Source: Saposhnikovia divaricata
Taxonomy: Eukaryota > Streptophyta > Magnoliopsida > Apiales > Apiaceae
Length of the DNA stretch: 64,000 nt
Assembly (NCBI GenBank): GCA_036435485.1
Contig: CM071600.1
Location: 65,779,546 to 65,843,545 of the forward strand
Reading direction: 5' to 3'
Position 1 is the first letter of the stretch. The number at the start of each line of letters is the position of its first letter. The translations under genes and the position numbers were made by a program. The notes under the pieces were generated by a model that did no database searches, had not been told where the DNA came from, and saw nothing but the letters and a program-made list of their open reading frames with translations. This document shows positions 55,001 to 64,000 of the stretch, in pieces.

Positions 55001-56120
55001 CTTTTACACATTTTATTCATCCTCAACTGTCCAAAATCATCTACTTTACCAACATGATCATCATATCTCTTAAATCAAATAATCACTACATAATCATGCT
55101 TATAACCATACTAACATCCTAACCATGCTAACAACCATCAAGATCATCCATAAACTTAAAGTAGCTTAAAGTAGATATCAAGCTTAAAGTAGCTTTATTT
55201 GCTCTCATCCAATGAATTATTGTGGTGTCTTAAGAAAATATCATGCTTAAAGTAGCTTTATTAAAGTGGTGATGTCATGGATGATGAATTTGGAGAGACA
55301 TGTGTCTTGTTTTTGTGGTTGGATGAGAAAAGGATGCTAAGTACTAGTTAATCTCTAATGGTTCTAGTTTGTAATGTAACTAGATTGGTTACTAGATATT
55401 TATCACTTGCACATGCATGTATCTTTCTTCCTCTGCTTGTTTCTTTGTCCGCTTATTGCTCAATTCATTGATCGTTCGGAGGAATAACTCATTTGTTACT
55501 AGTTAGGGCTTTACCGGAAATCGTAATAATATTAGTACTATCATTCTCCATCTTTCTTACTAATTATATTACTTAAATCCCTTCGTTAAATTATTAAGTC
55601 TTTCAGTGTCCAGGGAACTCTCGGAGAAAATAAAAGTGCGGTTTTTCAGAATCCGACAGCTTTTACATACACTTATTTTCCTCCTGGATCACTAATACGA
55701 ACTCAAAAATCCGTTCCGAATACTTCTATATAGTGTCGTCTCATAATATTCTTACTTCCACCAAAAACACTATTCATTCTTTATTCTTCCTTTATTCCCT
55801 ATATTTATGACAATGTCCTTGTTCTTTCTCAGGCGGTCCTTAACCCTTTCACGGGACTACTGGACTAATCGTTATCGATCCGGATGACATGAGAATATTC
55901 TCCTGCTTGGAATTGTCATATCTTATTCCCCTAGGAGATACATTATTCTTACCTAAGTTGTCAACCAATAGCATTCTTCATGGCATAAAAACATTTGAAT
56001 CCAAATCTATTCCTTTCATTCATTATCTCAATCGTTACATCGTAGTCGTAATCACTATTCACCATTACCTCAGTACATAATAAAAAGTTTTAATTATATC
56101 CAAAATTTGGGGTTCTTACA

Positions 56121-56821
56121 GTCTCCCCTCCTTAAAAGGATTCCGTCCCGGAATCAGGTGGGAAGCAAAGAGTCGTTTGCCTGTCGTTCACTTTTTAGCT
56201 TCCCGGTCAATTCTTAGTCGTTCTACCCTTTCTCAGCACATCTTCTAGTGCTACAATCCATACTTTATCCTTTTTCCATCAACGTTGCTACTTTTCGTAC
56301 AACACAATATCCGGGTTATTCTCTTACTCAGTCTTATCCTTATTGATACCTGCAGTAACATTAGTATCAGTATCACCCTGCGAATTCGGAGGCAACCTCG
56401 CTCGTACTGTGCATTTCCTGATCGCTTTAATCTTCACAATCTCGATCAATATAGAGAAGTGGAAAGATTTATTGAGAGATCACTATGATCAATTGAACAT
56501 TTTTTATATTGCATAGTTAGTACAGAAGGGGGCCAGCCTTTAGTACTTGACAAGCAATTAAACAAGTTATTGTATTCCACTTAGACTTCTATCACATAGA
56601 CAGATAGTCACGTAGCAGTACCTCCCCTCCTTAAAGGGTTGTTCTTCTCAATTCATAAAGAAGATGAATAAAAGAGAAGAAAAGAAAAGAATTCTAAAGG
56701 ATTATAGAAAGTTTTCATGATTGTAAAATATCATACTCAAAATTTACCTCTGAACTATAGAGGTTCATCAAAGAAGAAAATAATAATAATTATATCCAAT
56801 ACTATTTGATCGCAACCTCAT
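56121..56821 (-). mobile_element. Interior of the minus-strand gypsy element, 3' portion
   Basis: Non-coding 3' end of the element. On the minus strand a hairpin GATTCCG / CGGAATC with a GGA loop (56155-56139) precedes the PPT TTAAGGAGGGGAGAC (56135-56121). A second PPT-like tract CCTTTAAGGAGGGGAGG lies at 56637-56621. Segment 56600-56521 resembles the LARD interior at 7824-7900. Element B interrupts the interior at 56821/62663. Confidence 0.72.
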
Positions 56822-58095
56822 TGATAAGTGGATTTTATATCCACTTGGAATGCCTCAGTTCGGCTTAAATTGATTGTTTTGGACTCAAGAATTTGTAGTT
56901 TTGATGTGTTTTGCTTAGTTGTGCAGATTTACGAGAATGTTGATTAAAGTTGATACTTCTATTGTTTTTGGAGATTTATTTGATTAAAATTCGGATTTTC
57001 TGGGAAGGCTGCGCAACTTATACTGTTTTGGCCATATCTGGAGTTCTAGAAGTCCGTTTTCAGCGATCTTACTGCCCACGCGAAGCTTGAGAGATTTTCT
57101 ACAATATGGGATAGGAAGCAGGTGCAAGGAACATGCTGATTAAATTCGCGCACGTGATCTTTTAAAAGAAGGCTTTAAATTTACTGTTTTTCCTTTTTTC
57201 TAATTCTAATTGTATTCTGGGCAGTTTTGGTACCTTCTTTAAATTCTAATTGTAATAGAAGGTAATTGCTTGTTGGGCAAGATTAGGAGTATCTATATAA
57301 ACAAATCTAGGGATCGGAAAAAGATAGTTAGGGAGTTCATTGTTAGAGAGATACAATTTGTACGCAGCTTTTAGGATTTTTTCTGGAGAACCATTATTTT
57401 CTTTGAAGATTGAAGTTAAAAGGTTTCTTTTCTATATTCTTTTAATTATGATTTCTTCTATTAATTCTTGTTTTGTTAATTTAATCATGTGTAACTAATT
57501 CTCTAATATGAGAATTGGGTAGTATTCCTTGGTATTCATGCCTGTTTAATTATCTGTGATTTTCTTGCTTTGCTGATCTGTTATTGAGGGCTTAGAGGAG
57601 TCATGAACCTTTGATTGGATTTTAGGGATTGTAATAACTTGGAAGAGGAGTTGCAATTTTAGTACAGGATTTAACAGACATAACTCGAATATTTGATTGG
57701 AAGATTAATAGGAGAGTTGTGAGACTTATAATTCTTGGTGCGTAATAGTTTATGATTGTACTTTGATTGTATCACGGAAGTGACAATTAAGGTGTAGTTG
57801 TAGACACTATATTGTATCTTGGAAGAGAACATTATAACCTTAGAAGAATTGTTTTCAGCAGAGTAAGAACGTAGATGTCACATAGATATTGAATGTGTAT
57901 TGAAACCAAGTGAAGAACCCCAGTTCTTGGAATGTTTTCCTCATATATTTTATTCTCGATTAATAATTTGTTTAATTTAGTTTATAAACAAACCAAACAT
58001 TCTTCTACACTTCTAAATTGTGAGAGATAAGATACTTGAACTTGATATTAAATTCAGTCCTTTCCTGCGAATGAAAAACAAAAATACTATTAACA
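56822..58095 (+). repeat. Element B 5' LTR
   Basis: Starts TGATAAG with the inverted repeat AAGTGGAT / ATCCACTT (56826-56833, 56839-56846). A TATA box CTATATAAAC is at about 57293-57302. It has a single copy of the GGCCATATCT ... CACGCGAAG module that is doubled in element A. Ends ATTAACA. Confidence 0.92.
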
Positions 58096-58098
58096 AAT

Positions 58099-58116
58099 TG
58101 GCGCCGCTGCCGGGGA
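58099..58116 (+). other. Element B primer-binding site (Asp-type tRNA)
   Basis: TGGCGCCGCTGCCGGGGA starts 4 nt after the LTR end. Confidence 0.87.
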
Positions 58117-58271
58117 AGGCAGTGATGTGGGTTTGAGTTAATTGTTTCTTGTAGTTTGGATTTTATCTTTGTATATATTTTTCTTTTCTTTCTTTTTGTA
58201 TTTCTTTCCTTGATGTGTCTACAGGTTCTTTGAGGTAGACAACTTAAACAGGTTTTGAGGAGAGAGACTAG

Positions 58272-59225
58272 ATGGAGTACAACTTTGGTTGGAACAATGC
58301 TCAGAATTTCTACAACAGTCAAGAACGATATCAAGACTTCAATCCTTACCCACAATTCAATTCCTATGAGGATCGTAATGTATATCAGGTGAATTCGTTC
58401 TATTCTGAGAACTCATTTTATGCTCCATATGCCCCTAGCAATGATTATTTATATTCGTTTGAAAATCAATATCATGATGATGTTTATCCATATATGTGTA
58501 ATGATGTTGATACGAGTTTAACTCAATCTAATCCTTCTTTACTTGCTGATTGGGAGATTGCGCTCAATAAAATGATTCAAGGAACTCAGTCTAATCTTCC
58601 CTTACTTTCTTTGGGAGTTTTTGATGAACCAACTTTAGAAATTGCTAGTGATAATGATATTCCATGTGATTCAATAGCTTGGTACGAGGAGAATGCTAAA
58701 CTAAATAATTTTATTTTGGAATTTCGTAACGTGTGGCATGACGGTTGTTATCGAACTCCCCCTTGTGTCAATTTTCCTCTATGCCATGATTCTTGTTTAG
58801 CAATTGATGATAATGTTGTCTCTGATGAGTCTACTGGTGTAGTTGATAATTGTCCCATGCACATTAATGATAATTTGGATGCAATTGAAATTCTACCAGT
58901 TCTAGAAAATTTTGAGCTTAATACATTGGTAGATGAGATTAAAATTGATGAGTGTCCAATTATAAAAGAGAAGGAAGTTAAGATTGAGGAAGTTGAAAAT
59001 CTTGCTGTAGAGTATAAGGATCCGATTTGGGAGGAGTATATGAGTCGTACTTATAATGATTATTCTGACGACTTTTCTAGCTATTTTGATGTTTCCAAGT
59101 CTCTTGAGCATGATAGGTTCTTGAAAGTTTTCGTACCTTTCAATGAATCTAAGGTTTATTTGCACAATATGCTTATATTAGAAATTCGTAGATATGTGCA
59201 TCTGTTAGCTTTTTATCCTCATTGA
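58272..59225 (+). CDS. Element B short protein, Tyr/Asn-rich N-terminus and acidic C-terminus
   Basis: An intact 317-codon ORF; its ATG is 156 nt after the primer site and is the first in the frame. Residues 1-75 are low-complexity and rich in Tyr, Asn, Phe, Ser and Gln (MEYNFGWNNAQNFYNSQERY...), a composition like prion-like or condensate-forming segments. The rest is acidic with several Cys and His (CYRTPPCVNFPLCHDSC at about 165-181) and a Glu/Lys-rich stretch (about 225-255). The FGWNNAQ-F and SQERYQDFN motifs are shared with the element C protein. There is no zinc knuckle, protease, RT or integrase motif. It takes the place of gag, so a particle or RNA-binding role is plausible but unproved. 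Confidence 0.75.
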   Translation: MEYNFGWNNAQNFYNSQERYQDFNPYPQFNSYEDRNVYQVNSFYSENSFYAPYAPSNDYLYSFENQYHDDVYPYMCNDVDTSLTQSNPSLLADWEIALNKMIQGTQSNLPLLSLGVFDEPTLEIASDNDIPCDSIAWYEENAKLNNFILEFRNVWHDGCYRTPPCVNFPLCHDSCLAIDDNVVSDESTGVVDNCPMHINDNLDAIEILPVLENFELNTLVDEIKIDECPIIKEKEVKIEEVENLAVEYKDPIWEEYMSRTYNDYSDDFSSYFDVSKSLEHDRFLKVFVPFNESKVYLHNMLILEIRRYVHLLAFYPH

Positions 59226-59245
59226 AGTTTCCAAGTATAATCGGC

Positions 59246-59292
59246 GTCAAGCTATTGACGTTAAAGGAGCGCTTCGTGGGAGGCAACCCACG
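59246..59292 (+). promoter_or_regulatory. Element B twin hairpins with GGGAGGCAACCC motif
   Basis: GTCAA / TTGAC and CGTGGG / CCCACG (59275-59280, 59287-59292, loop AGGCAA) lie just after the ORF stop, as in element A. Confidence 0.78.
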
Positions 59293-59343
59293 CATTAGTG
59301 TTAAAAAAAATTTGAGTGTTGAAAAAAAAAAAATCGATCAGTG

Positions 59344-59412
59344 GCGCAGGCTGTGCCTGCGTTACTGCTTGTCGCGTAGGCTGCGCCTGCATGACGCAGG
59401 TTGCACCTGCGT
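59344..59412 (+). repeat. Array of three GC-rich hairpins
   Basis: Three related palindromes at 59344-59361, 59374-59391 and 59394-59412 have CGCAGG / CCTGCG-like stems with a 3-nt centre. Copy 3 (ACGCAGGT / ACCTGCGT) changes paired bases on both arms relative to copy 1 (CGCAGGC / GCCTGCG). They stand out against AT-rich surroundings. Confidence 0.8.
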
Positions 59413-59986
59413 GACAGCCTTTGTCTGACAGATTTTTTCAGTTGTAATATAAAAAAAAAAAAAAAATTCCCAATTCTTTTTCTACTCTTTTTCTCTCATC
59501 TCTACACCCAATTCTAATTCCATAAAAATTCCAAAACCTCCCATATCCTCCTCAAATCTCTAAACCTATATCAATTCAAATTCTTTTTCTCTAGTTTATT
59601 AAATCCTTTTTCTATCTTACCTCAAATTCCTACCCACTCAAAATTTCTCCCTTTCACGTTCAATTTTTATTCATCCAATCCCTCCATTATATATACCCAC
59701 CCATACATACAAATCCAATTCCTCTTCTATTTATTTAAATTCAATTCTAAAGAGGAATTAATTGCAAGTTCACCTCTTTGATTCGTAATTGGTTTATTTT
59801 TTTTCTCTAATCTTATTTTTATTACGAATTTGTGTTCTTGTAATTGTGGGTTTTATAGTATTCTTGTTATCTGGGAAGTGGCCAGTCTATGGAGTTCGTA
59901 CGCATTATCCTCCACCAGATTCATCCGAGGAGGGTTATGATTCAGCTGGTTAGGTATGTTTTCTACTTTCCCTTGTATTTACTTCC

Positions 59987-60034
59987 ATTCAATGCGGACA
60001 TTGAATCTTTCAAGTTTGGGGGTGTTTTGAGGGA
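59987..60034 (+). promoter_or_regulatory. Element B internal hairpin and internal PPT-like tract
   Basis: ATTCAAT / ATTGAAT around GCGGAC (59987-60006), then CAAGTTTGGGGGTG; same layout as element A at 16532-16580. A further AAGTTTGGGGGAAAA lies at about 60465-60479. Confidence 0.72.
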
Positions 60035-61215
60035 TTAGTAGTTGTTGTATTATTATGTGTTCATGTAGGATTTCATGTTTTGCATATTAGTAGTAGTAAT
60101 TCATGCATATATGTTCGTGTTATCTACGTTTGTTTCATATAGGACATTATATTTTTGTTTCGTATACCATGTGAGTTCATTCTAGTTGCATTTTCATGGC
60201 ATGCATATTTCATGATCCCTTAGAACGAGCTAATTCTGATTGGTAGGTAGGTGTCTAATTAAGTGTGGTAATGATGAATAGAGGGTTGATTTATAGTTTC
60301 TAAGAAATTGACTTATGTGTTACGGGAACAAAATTTTTACACAAACTCATTGGGAGCTTTTGGGCTAAGTTAAGGTCATGCTTGTTTGGATGTTTTGAGA
60401 TTTAATCACTTGATTATATTTAGAATTTTCGTTATTCCCTTGATGGCCTAGAACATTTAAGTCTAAGTTTGGGGGAAAACAGGGATTTCATGCTAAATTA
60501 TAAATAATTGTCAATAATGGCTAGGTGTCAAATAGCTAGTAGCCGGCTCATATTTATATGAGTAGTCTAGGGTTGGAATTGAGAATTCTCATTCCAGATT
60601 GCATAGAAAAAAAAAACAGAAAAAAAAAGAAAAAAAAAAAGTTTCAATTGTTTTATGCAAAATTAACCAGGGTGAGCTCTTTAATACTCGAGTAATTAAG
60701 TCTGAGGGGACTTAGTCCTAGTGACCTAAGGCTTTTATAGTCTGGGATCCACTGACCTAACACTCGCTACATGGGTATTATTGTATAAGCCTTTTGGGGT
60801 CTCATCCATTGCACGGTTAAATAAGCATGCTTGTATATATGTGTCGTAGTAGTTAGTAATAAAGCATGAATTTCTGTCTACCTTGGATAAGGATGGAGGT
60901 GTTCTTAGGTTATGAAGTGTCTACAGTCTATTCTATTTATAAACCTGTGATTGTCTTGGCGAAGGATATGTATGATTTTTGACCTAGTTTTGGGAGTATT
61001 TCTGATGAGCATTGCACACACGCACGTTTCTGTTCATGTATTGTTAGTATACGGGAACTTAGTCGAGCTCTATTTGGATTTAGTTGTATTCTCTAAGATA
61101 TTTGCTTGCTAGTTGGTTTTGGTTAGTTTGAAGGGGATCGTTGCATTTTCATTCTAGTTGCATTCATGCATTGCATTGCATAGGTTAAATGGATTTTGTG
61201 GGTACATTCGTTATA

Positions 61216-61322
61216 GGCCCTCACGAGACCTTACTCGTCCACTGGGGCTGCCTAGGGGTTTAAAGGGCTTGTTGCATATGCCAAATGCAACCGTGATCAC
61301 CTACGGAAGTGGTGCTAGTTAG
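61216..61322 (+). promoter_or_regulatory. Conserved 107-nt structured block, copy B
   Basis: Same length as copies A and C, with two substitutions from A by eye. One of them (A to G in AGGG) still allows pairing with CCCT through a wobble. Confidence 0.8.
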
Positions 61323-61338
61323 TTAGTTGTAATTGTTT

Positions 61339-61375
61339 ATGCTTGAGGACAAGCATCAGTTTAAGTTTGGGGGTT
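61339..61375 (+). promoter_or_regulatory. Element B pre-PPT hairpin and PPT
   Basis: ATGCTTG / CAAGCAT with loop AGGA (61339-61356), then TTAAGTTTGGGGGTT up to the LTR at 61376. Confidence 0.87.
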
Positions 61376-62657
61376 TGATAAGTGGATTTTATATCCACTT
61401 GGAATGCCTCAGTTCGGCTTAAATTGATTGTTTTGGACTTAAGATGTTGTAGTTTTGATGTGTTTTGCTTAGTTGTGCAGATTTACGAGAATGTTGATTA
61501 AAGTTGATGCTTCTATTGTTTTGGAGATTTATTTGATTAAAATTCGGATTTTCTGGGAAGGCTGTGCAACTTATACTGTTTTGGCCATATCTGGAGTTCT
61601 AGAAGTCTGTTTTCAGCGATCTTACTGCCCACGCGAAGCTTGAGAGATTTTCTACAATATGGGATAGGAAGCAGGTGCAAGGAACGTGCTGATTAAATTC
61701 GCGCACGTGATCTTTTAAAAGAAGGCTTTAAATTTACTGTTTTGCCTTTTTTCTAATTCTAATTGTATTCTGGGCAGTTTTGGTACCTTCTTTAAATTCT
61801 AATTGTAATAGAAGGTAATTGCTTGTTGGGAAAGATTAGGAATATCTATATAAACAAATCTAGGGATCGGAAAAAGATAGTTAGGGAGTTCATTGTTAGA
61901 GAGATACAATTTGTACGCAGCTTTTAGGATTTTTTCTGGAGAACCATTAATTTCTTTGATGATTGAAGTTAAAAGGTTTCTTTTCTATATTCTTTTAATT
62001 ATGATTTCTTCTATTAATTATTGTTTTGTTAATTTAATCATGTGTAACTAATTCTCTAATCTGAGAATTGGGTAGTATTCCTTGGTATTCATGCCTGTTT
62101 AATTATCTATGATTTTCTTGCTTTGCTGATCTGTTATTGAGGGCTTAACACAATTAGAGGAGTCATGAACCTTTGATTGGATTTTAGGGATTGTAATAAC
62201 TTGGAAGAGGAGTTGCAATTTTAGTACAGGATTTAACAGACATAACTCGAATATTTGATTGGAAGATTAATAGGAGAGTTGTGAGACTTATAATTCTTGG
62301 TGCGTAATAGTTTATGATTGTACTTTGATTGTATCACGGAAGTGACAATTAAGGTGTAGTTGTAGACACTATATTGTATCTTGGAAGAGAACATTATAAC
62401 CTTAGAAGAATTGTTTTCAGCAGAGTAAGAACGTAGATGTCACATAGATATTGAATTTGTATTGAAACCAAGTGAAGAACCCCAGTTCTTGGATTGTTTT
62501 CCTCATATATTTTATTCTCGATTAATAATTTGTTTAATTTAGTTTATAAACAAACCAAACATTCTTCTACGCTTCTAAATTGTGAGAGATAAGATACTTG
62601 AACTTGATATTAAATTCAGTCCTTCCCTGCGAACGAACAACAAAAATACTATTAACA
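61376..62657 (+). repeat. Element B 3' LTR
   Basis: A direct copy of 56822-58095 with a TATA box at about 61846-61855. It ends ATTAACA and is followed by CTCAT. Confidence 0.92.
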
Positions 62658-62662
62658 CTCAT

Positions 62663-64000
62663 GTGTCAACATATCTTGCTGCTTTGTCCACTATTCTATG
62701 GACTTATACTCTGGTTCAACCTTAGCAATGCTCACTTTTGGAAAATCTTTCAACCTCTCAGGTTAAATCTTAGTTTCTCGCTTGACACCATTGTTATTGA
62801 CATTCCATGTCATGTTACTAGCTCTTTTATATTCATAACAATAACACTATCAGGTGGTCATCCCAAAGGTTTGTTAGAAAACCCATTTATTAATTTCCTT
62901 GCTTCACATTCCATAGTTGCTTTCCCAGCCTTTTCTTTATCAATCACATCCTTCTTATTATCTGATTCTTATTCACTTCTATTATTTACCTCCACCATCA
63001 TCTCTTTATTGAGGCATCTTTTGCACTGGGCACCTCCTTATTGGTATCCCGTCATATTTACTCTATAATCATCACATTATTTCAATTTAAAACCTCCGAA
63101 ATAAATCTGGCTGATTTCTTTAACTTAGATCCAATATAATCTTCTTCTGCAAAACTTGTTTCTCATCACTTGTTCTTTTCTACCCGTGATTTTCCACAGG
63201 TTGTTCTTCGTAAGTCAGACCAGGTCGTATATCTACCTGCTTGTACTCTTATCATCTGTCGGGCATCTGCATTTTACTGGCGTAGCCTTGCCACATGAAA
63301 CACGTTACGATCATATTATGAGTTTTGGGGGTGGAGCTGGCTCGAATGACATCTTCCGAACACTTTCAAACTCTCAGATGGCCCAATAATTCTCGGGCTC
63401 AACTGCCCTTCTTCTCTCCAAGTCTCATTAATTCTTTCCACGGGAATACCTTTAGCATCATGAATCATCAACCTCCTATTCTCTATCTTGTTTGCGCAGA
63501 AATACACTAACACAAACTTGCTTGTCATTCATCAACATGCTATTTAGTTTATCAATAGCAGCACTTTCTTTATCTTTACGTTGTCATCTACTTTCTTAGA
63601 AGAATCACTATCGCTTATTGTTTACGTAGTGCGTTAATAGCTAACCATACGGGTTTCAAATCCTTTAGGGAGACAAGGTAATCCTTATTCCTTATCCATA
63701 AGGAACACTTCCTGAACTTGATGTAGATATTACATGAAGTAGATTAAATTGCAGAAGAGTTTCAAGCATCGCAGCTATGTCCGGTTGATGAAACTATCAC
63801 TCATGCATCTTCCATAAAAGACTGGAACATGAAATAGATAAAATTGCAGAAGAGTTTCAAGCATCGCAGCTATGTCCGGTTGATGAAACTATCACTCATG
63901 CATCTTCCATAAAAGACTGGAAACTTAAGGTTTACTTCGTTAATTTTGTATCATGGTCCTGGTTTGCCTCAGAACGGGGCCTTCTAAGGTGTGTAGTTCG
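62663..64000 (-). pseudogene. pol: Decayed gypsy polyprotein remnant of the minus-strand element
   Basis: This resumes the element split at 56821. On the minus strand, residues resembling the C-terminal integrase region of Tekay/Del elements appear in shifting frames: WREEGQLSPRIIGPSESL at about 63445-63390, then FHVA-like and PDLTYEEQPV-like stretches at about 63285-63195. Frameshifts and stops are frequent; there is no intact ORF. The remaining ~470 bp at the window end are not recognised apart from a tandem duplication. Confidence 0.6.
63732..63921. repeat. 95-bp tandem duplication
   Basis: Segments 63732-63826 and 63827-63921 are almost identical, differing at a few positions near the start of the unit. 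Confidence 0.92.

Larger units (their letters stand above)
53458..56120 (-). repeat. 3' LTR of a minus-strand Tekay/Del-like gypsy element, carrying a hAT MITE
   Basis: On the minus strand it runs TGTAAGAACCCC (56120) ... GAGCATGACA (53458), with TG...CA ends. The PPT at 56135-56121 marks it as the 3' LTR with the interior to the right. The MITE and its duplication account for 1432 bp, so the original LTR was about 1.23 kb. The left end interrupts the element C ORF; the target duplication should be TTTAC (53453-53457), and its partner lies beyond the window. Confidence 0.75.
56822..62657 (+). mobile_element. Athila-like non-autonomous LTR retrotransposon B
   Basis: LTRs at 56822-58095 (1274 bp) and 61376-62657 (1282 bp) are nearly identical, the main difference being a small insertion near 62148. 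The 5-bp duplication CTCAT is exact (56817-56821, 62658-62662). The 3.28-kb interior has an Asp-type primer site, an intact 317-codon ORF, the GGGAGGCAACCC hairpin pair, a GC-rich hairpin array, three PPT-like tracts and the 107-nt block. No Pol is present. Its LTR start and interior 3' half align with element A, so the two are sister families; the protein ORFs differ. Confidence 0.92.

Noticed and set aside
62598..63068. 156-aa plus-strand ORF
   Set aside because: It starts in the LTR end of element B and runs into antisense gypsy remnant; no domain and no independent signal.

Overview
The window is nuclear DNA of a flowering plant, most likely a eudicot; I cannot name the species. The evidence is AT-rich sequence with introns, LTR retrotransposons primed by plant initiator-Met or Asp-type tRNA sites, an RTE-type LINE, Stowaway and hAT MITEs, a Helitron, and one recognisable plant gene. 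No bacterial, viral or organellar gene is seen. About 85 percent of the window is retrotransposon, much of it nested, and the target-site duplications (TSDs) let the insertion order be read.

Layout. (1) 1-25981: a decayed minus-strand Angela-type Ty1/copia element (LTR 24350-25981, gag-pol 22588-19744, rest of RT at 866-635). It is broken by an LTR of another minus-strand element (1-634) and by Athila-like element A (867-19743, TSD ACATG). Element A is itself split in its 5' LTR by a 12.6-kb LARD-type element (2320-14914, TSD TGTTT) with 4.7-kb LTRs and no long ORF. (2) 25982-27396: 3' end and LTR of a plus-strand copia element. (3) 27581-30939: five minus-strand exons of an 11-beta-hydroxysteroid-dehydrogenase-like / steroleosin gene (SDR family), lacking its last part; intron 1 carries a truncated RTE LINE. 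(4) 30940-38578: gene-free DNA with a hAT MITE, two or three Stowaway-like MITEs and a non-autonomous Helitron. (5) 38579-53457: Athila-like element C, seen as interior-LTR-interior, with a captured gypsy integrase fragment and a TR-GAG type element inserted (41090-49966, TSD GTGCT; gag but no pol). (6) 53458-64000: a decayed minus-strand Tekay/Del-like gypsy element inserted in C. Its LTR holds a 1.4-kb hAT MITE with a 176-bp tandem array, and its interior is split by Athila-like element B (56822-62657, TSD CTCAT).

How the parts relate. Almost every retroelement is non-autonomous: A, B and C keep LTRs, a tRNA primer site, a short protein ORF and purine tracts; the LARD keeps only cis signals; the TR-GAG element keeps gag. 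All need enzymes in trans. Their conserved non-coding DNA is therefore the most informative part. Three signals recur: a 7-bp hairpin with an RGGA-type loop just 5' of the polypurine tract (PPT), in clear form in five elements of two lineages; a 107-nt gap-free block shared by A, B and C; and extra internal PPT copies, several behind their own hairpin. These are the best candidates for an under-described system: a structured RNA/cDNA priming or packaging module that survives when coding capacity is lost.
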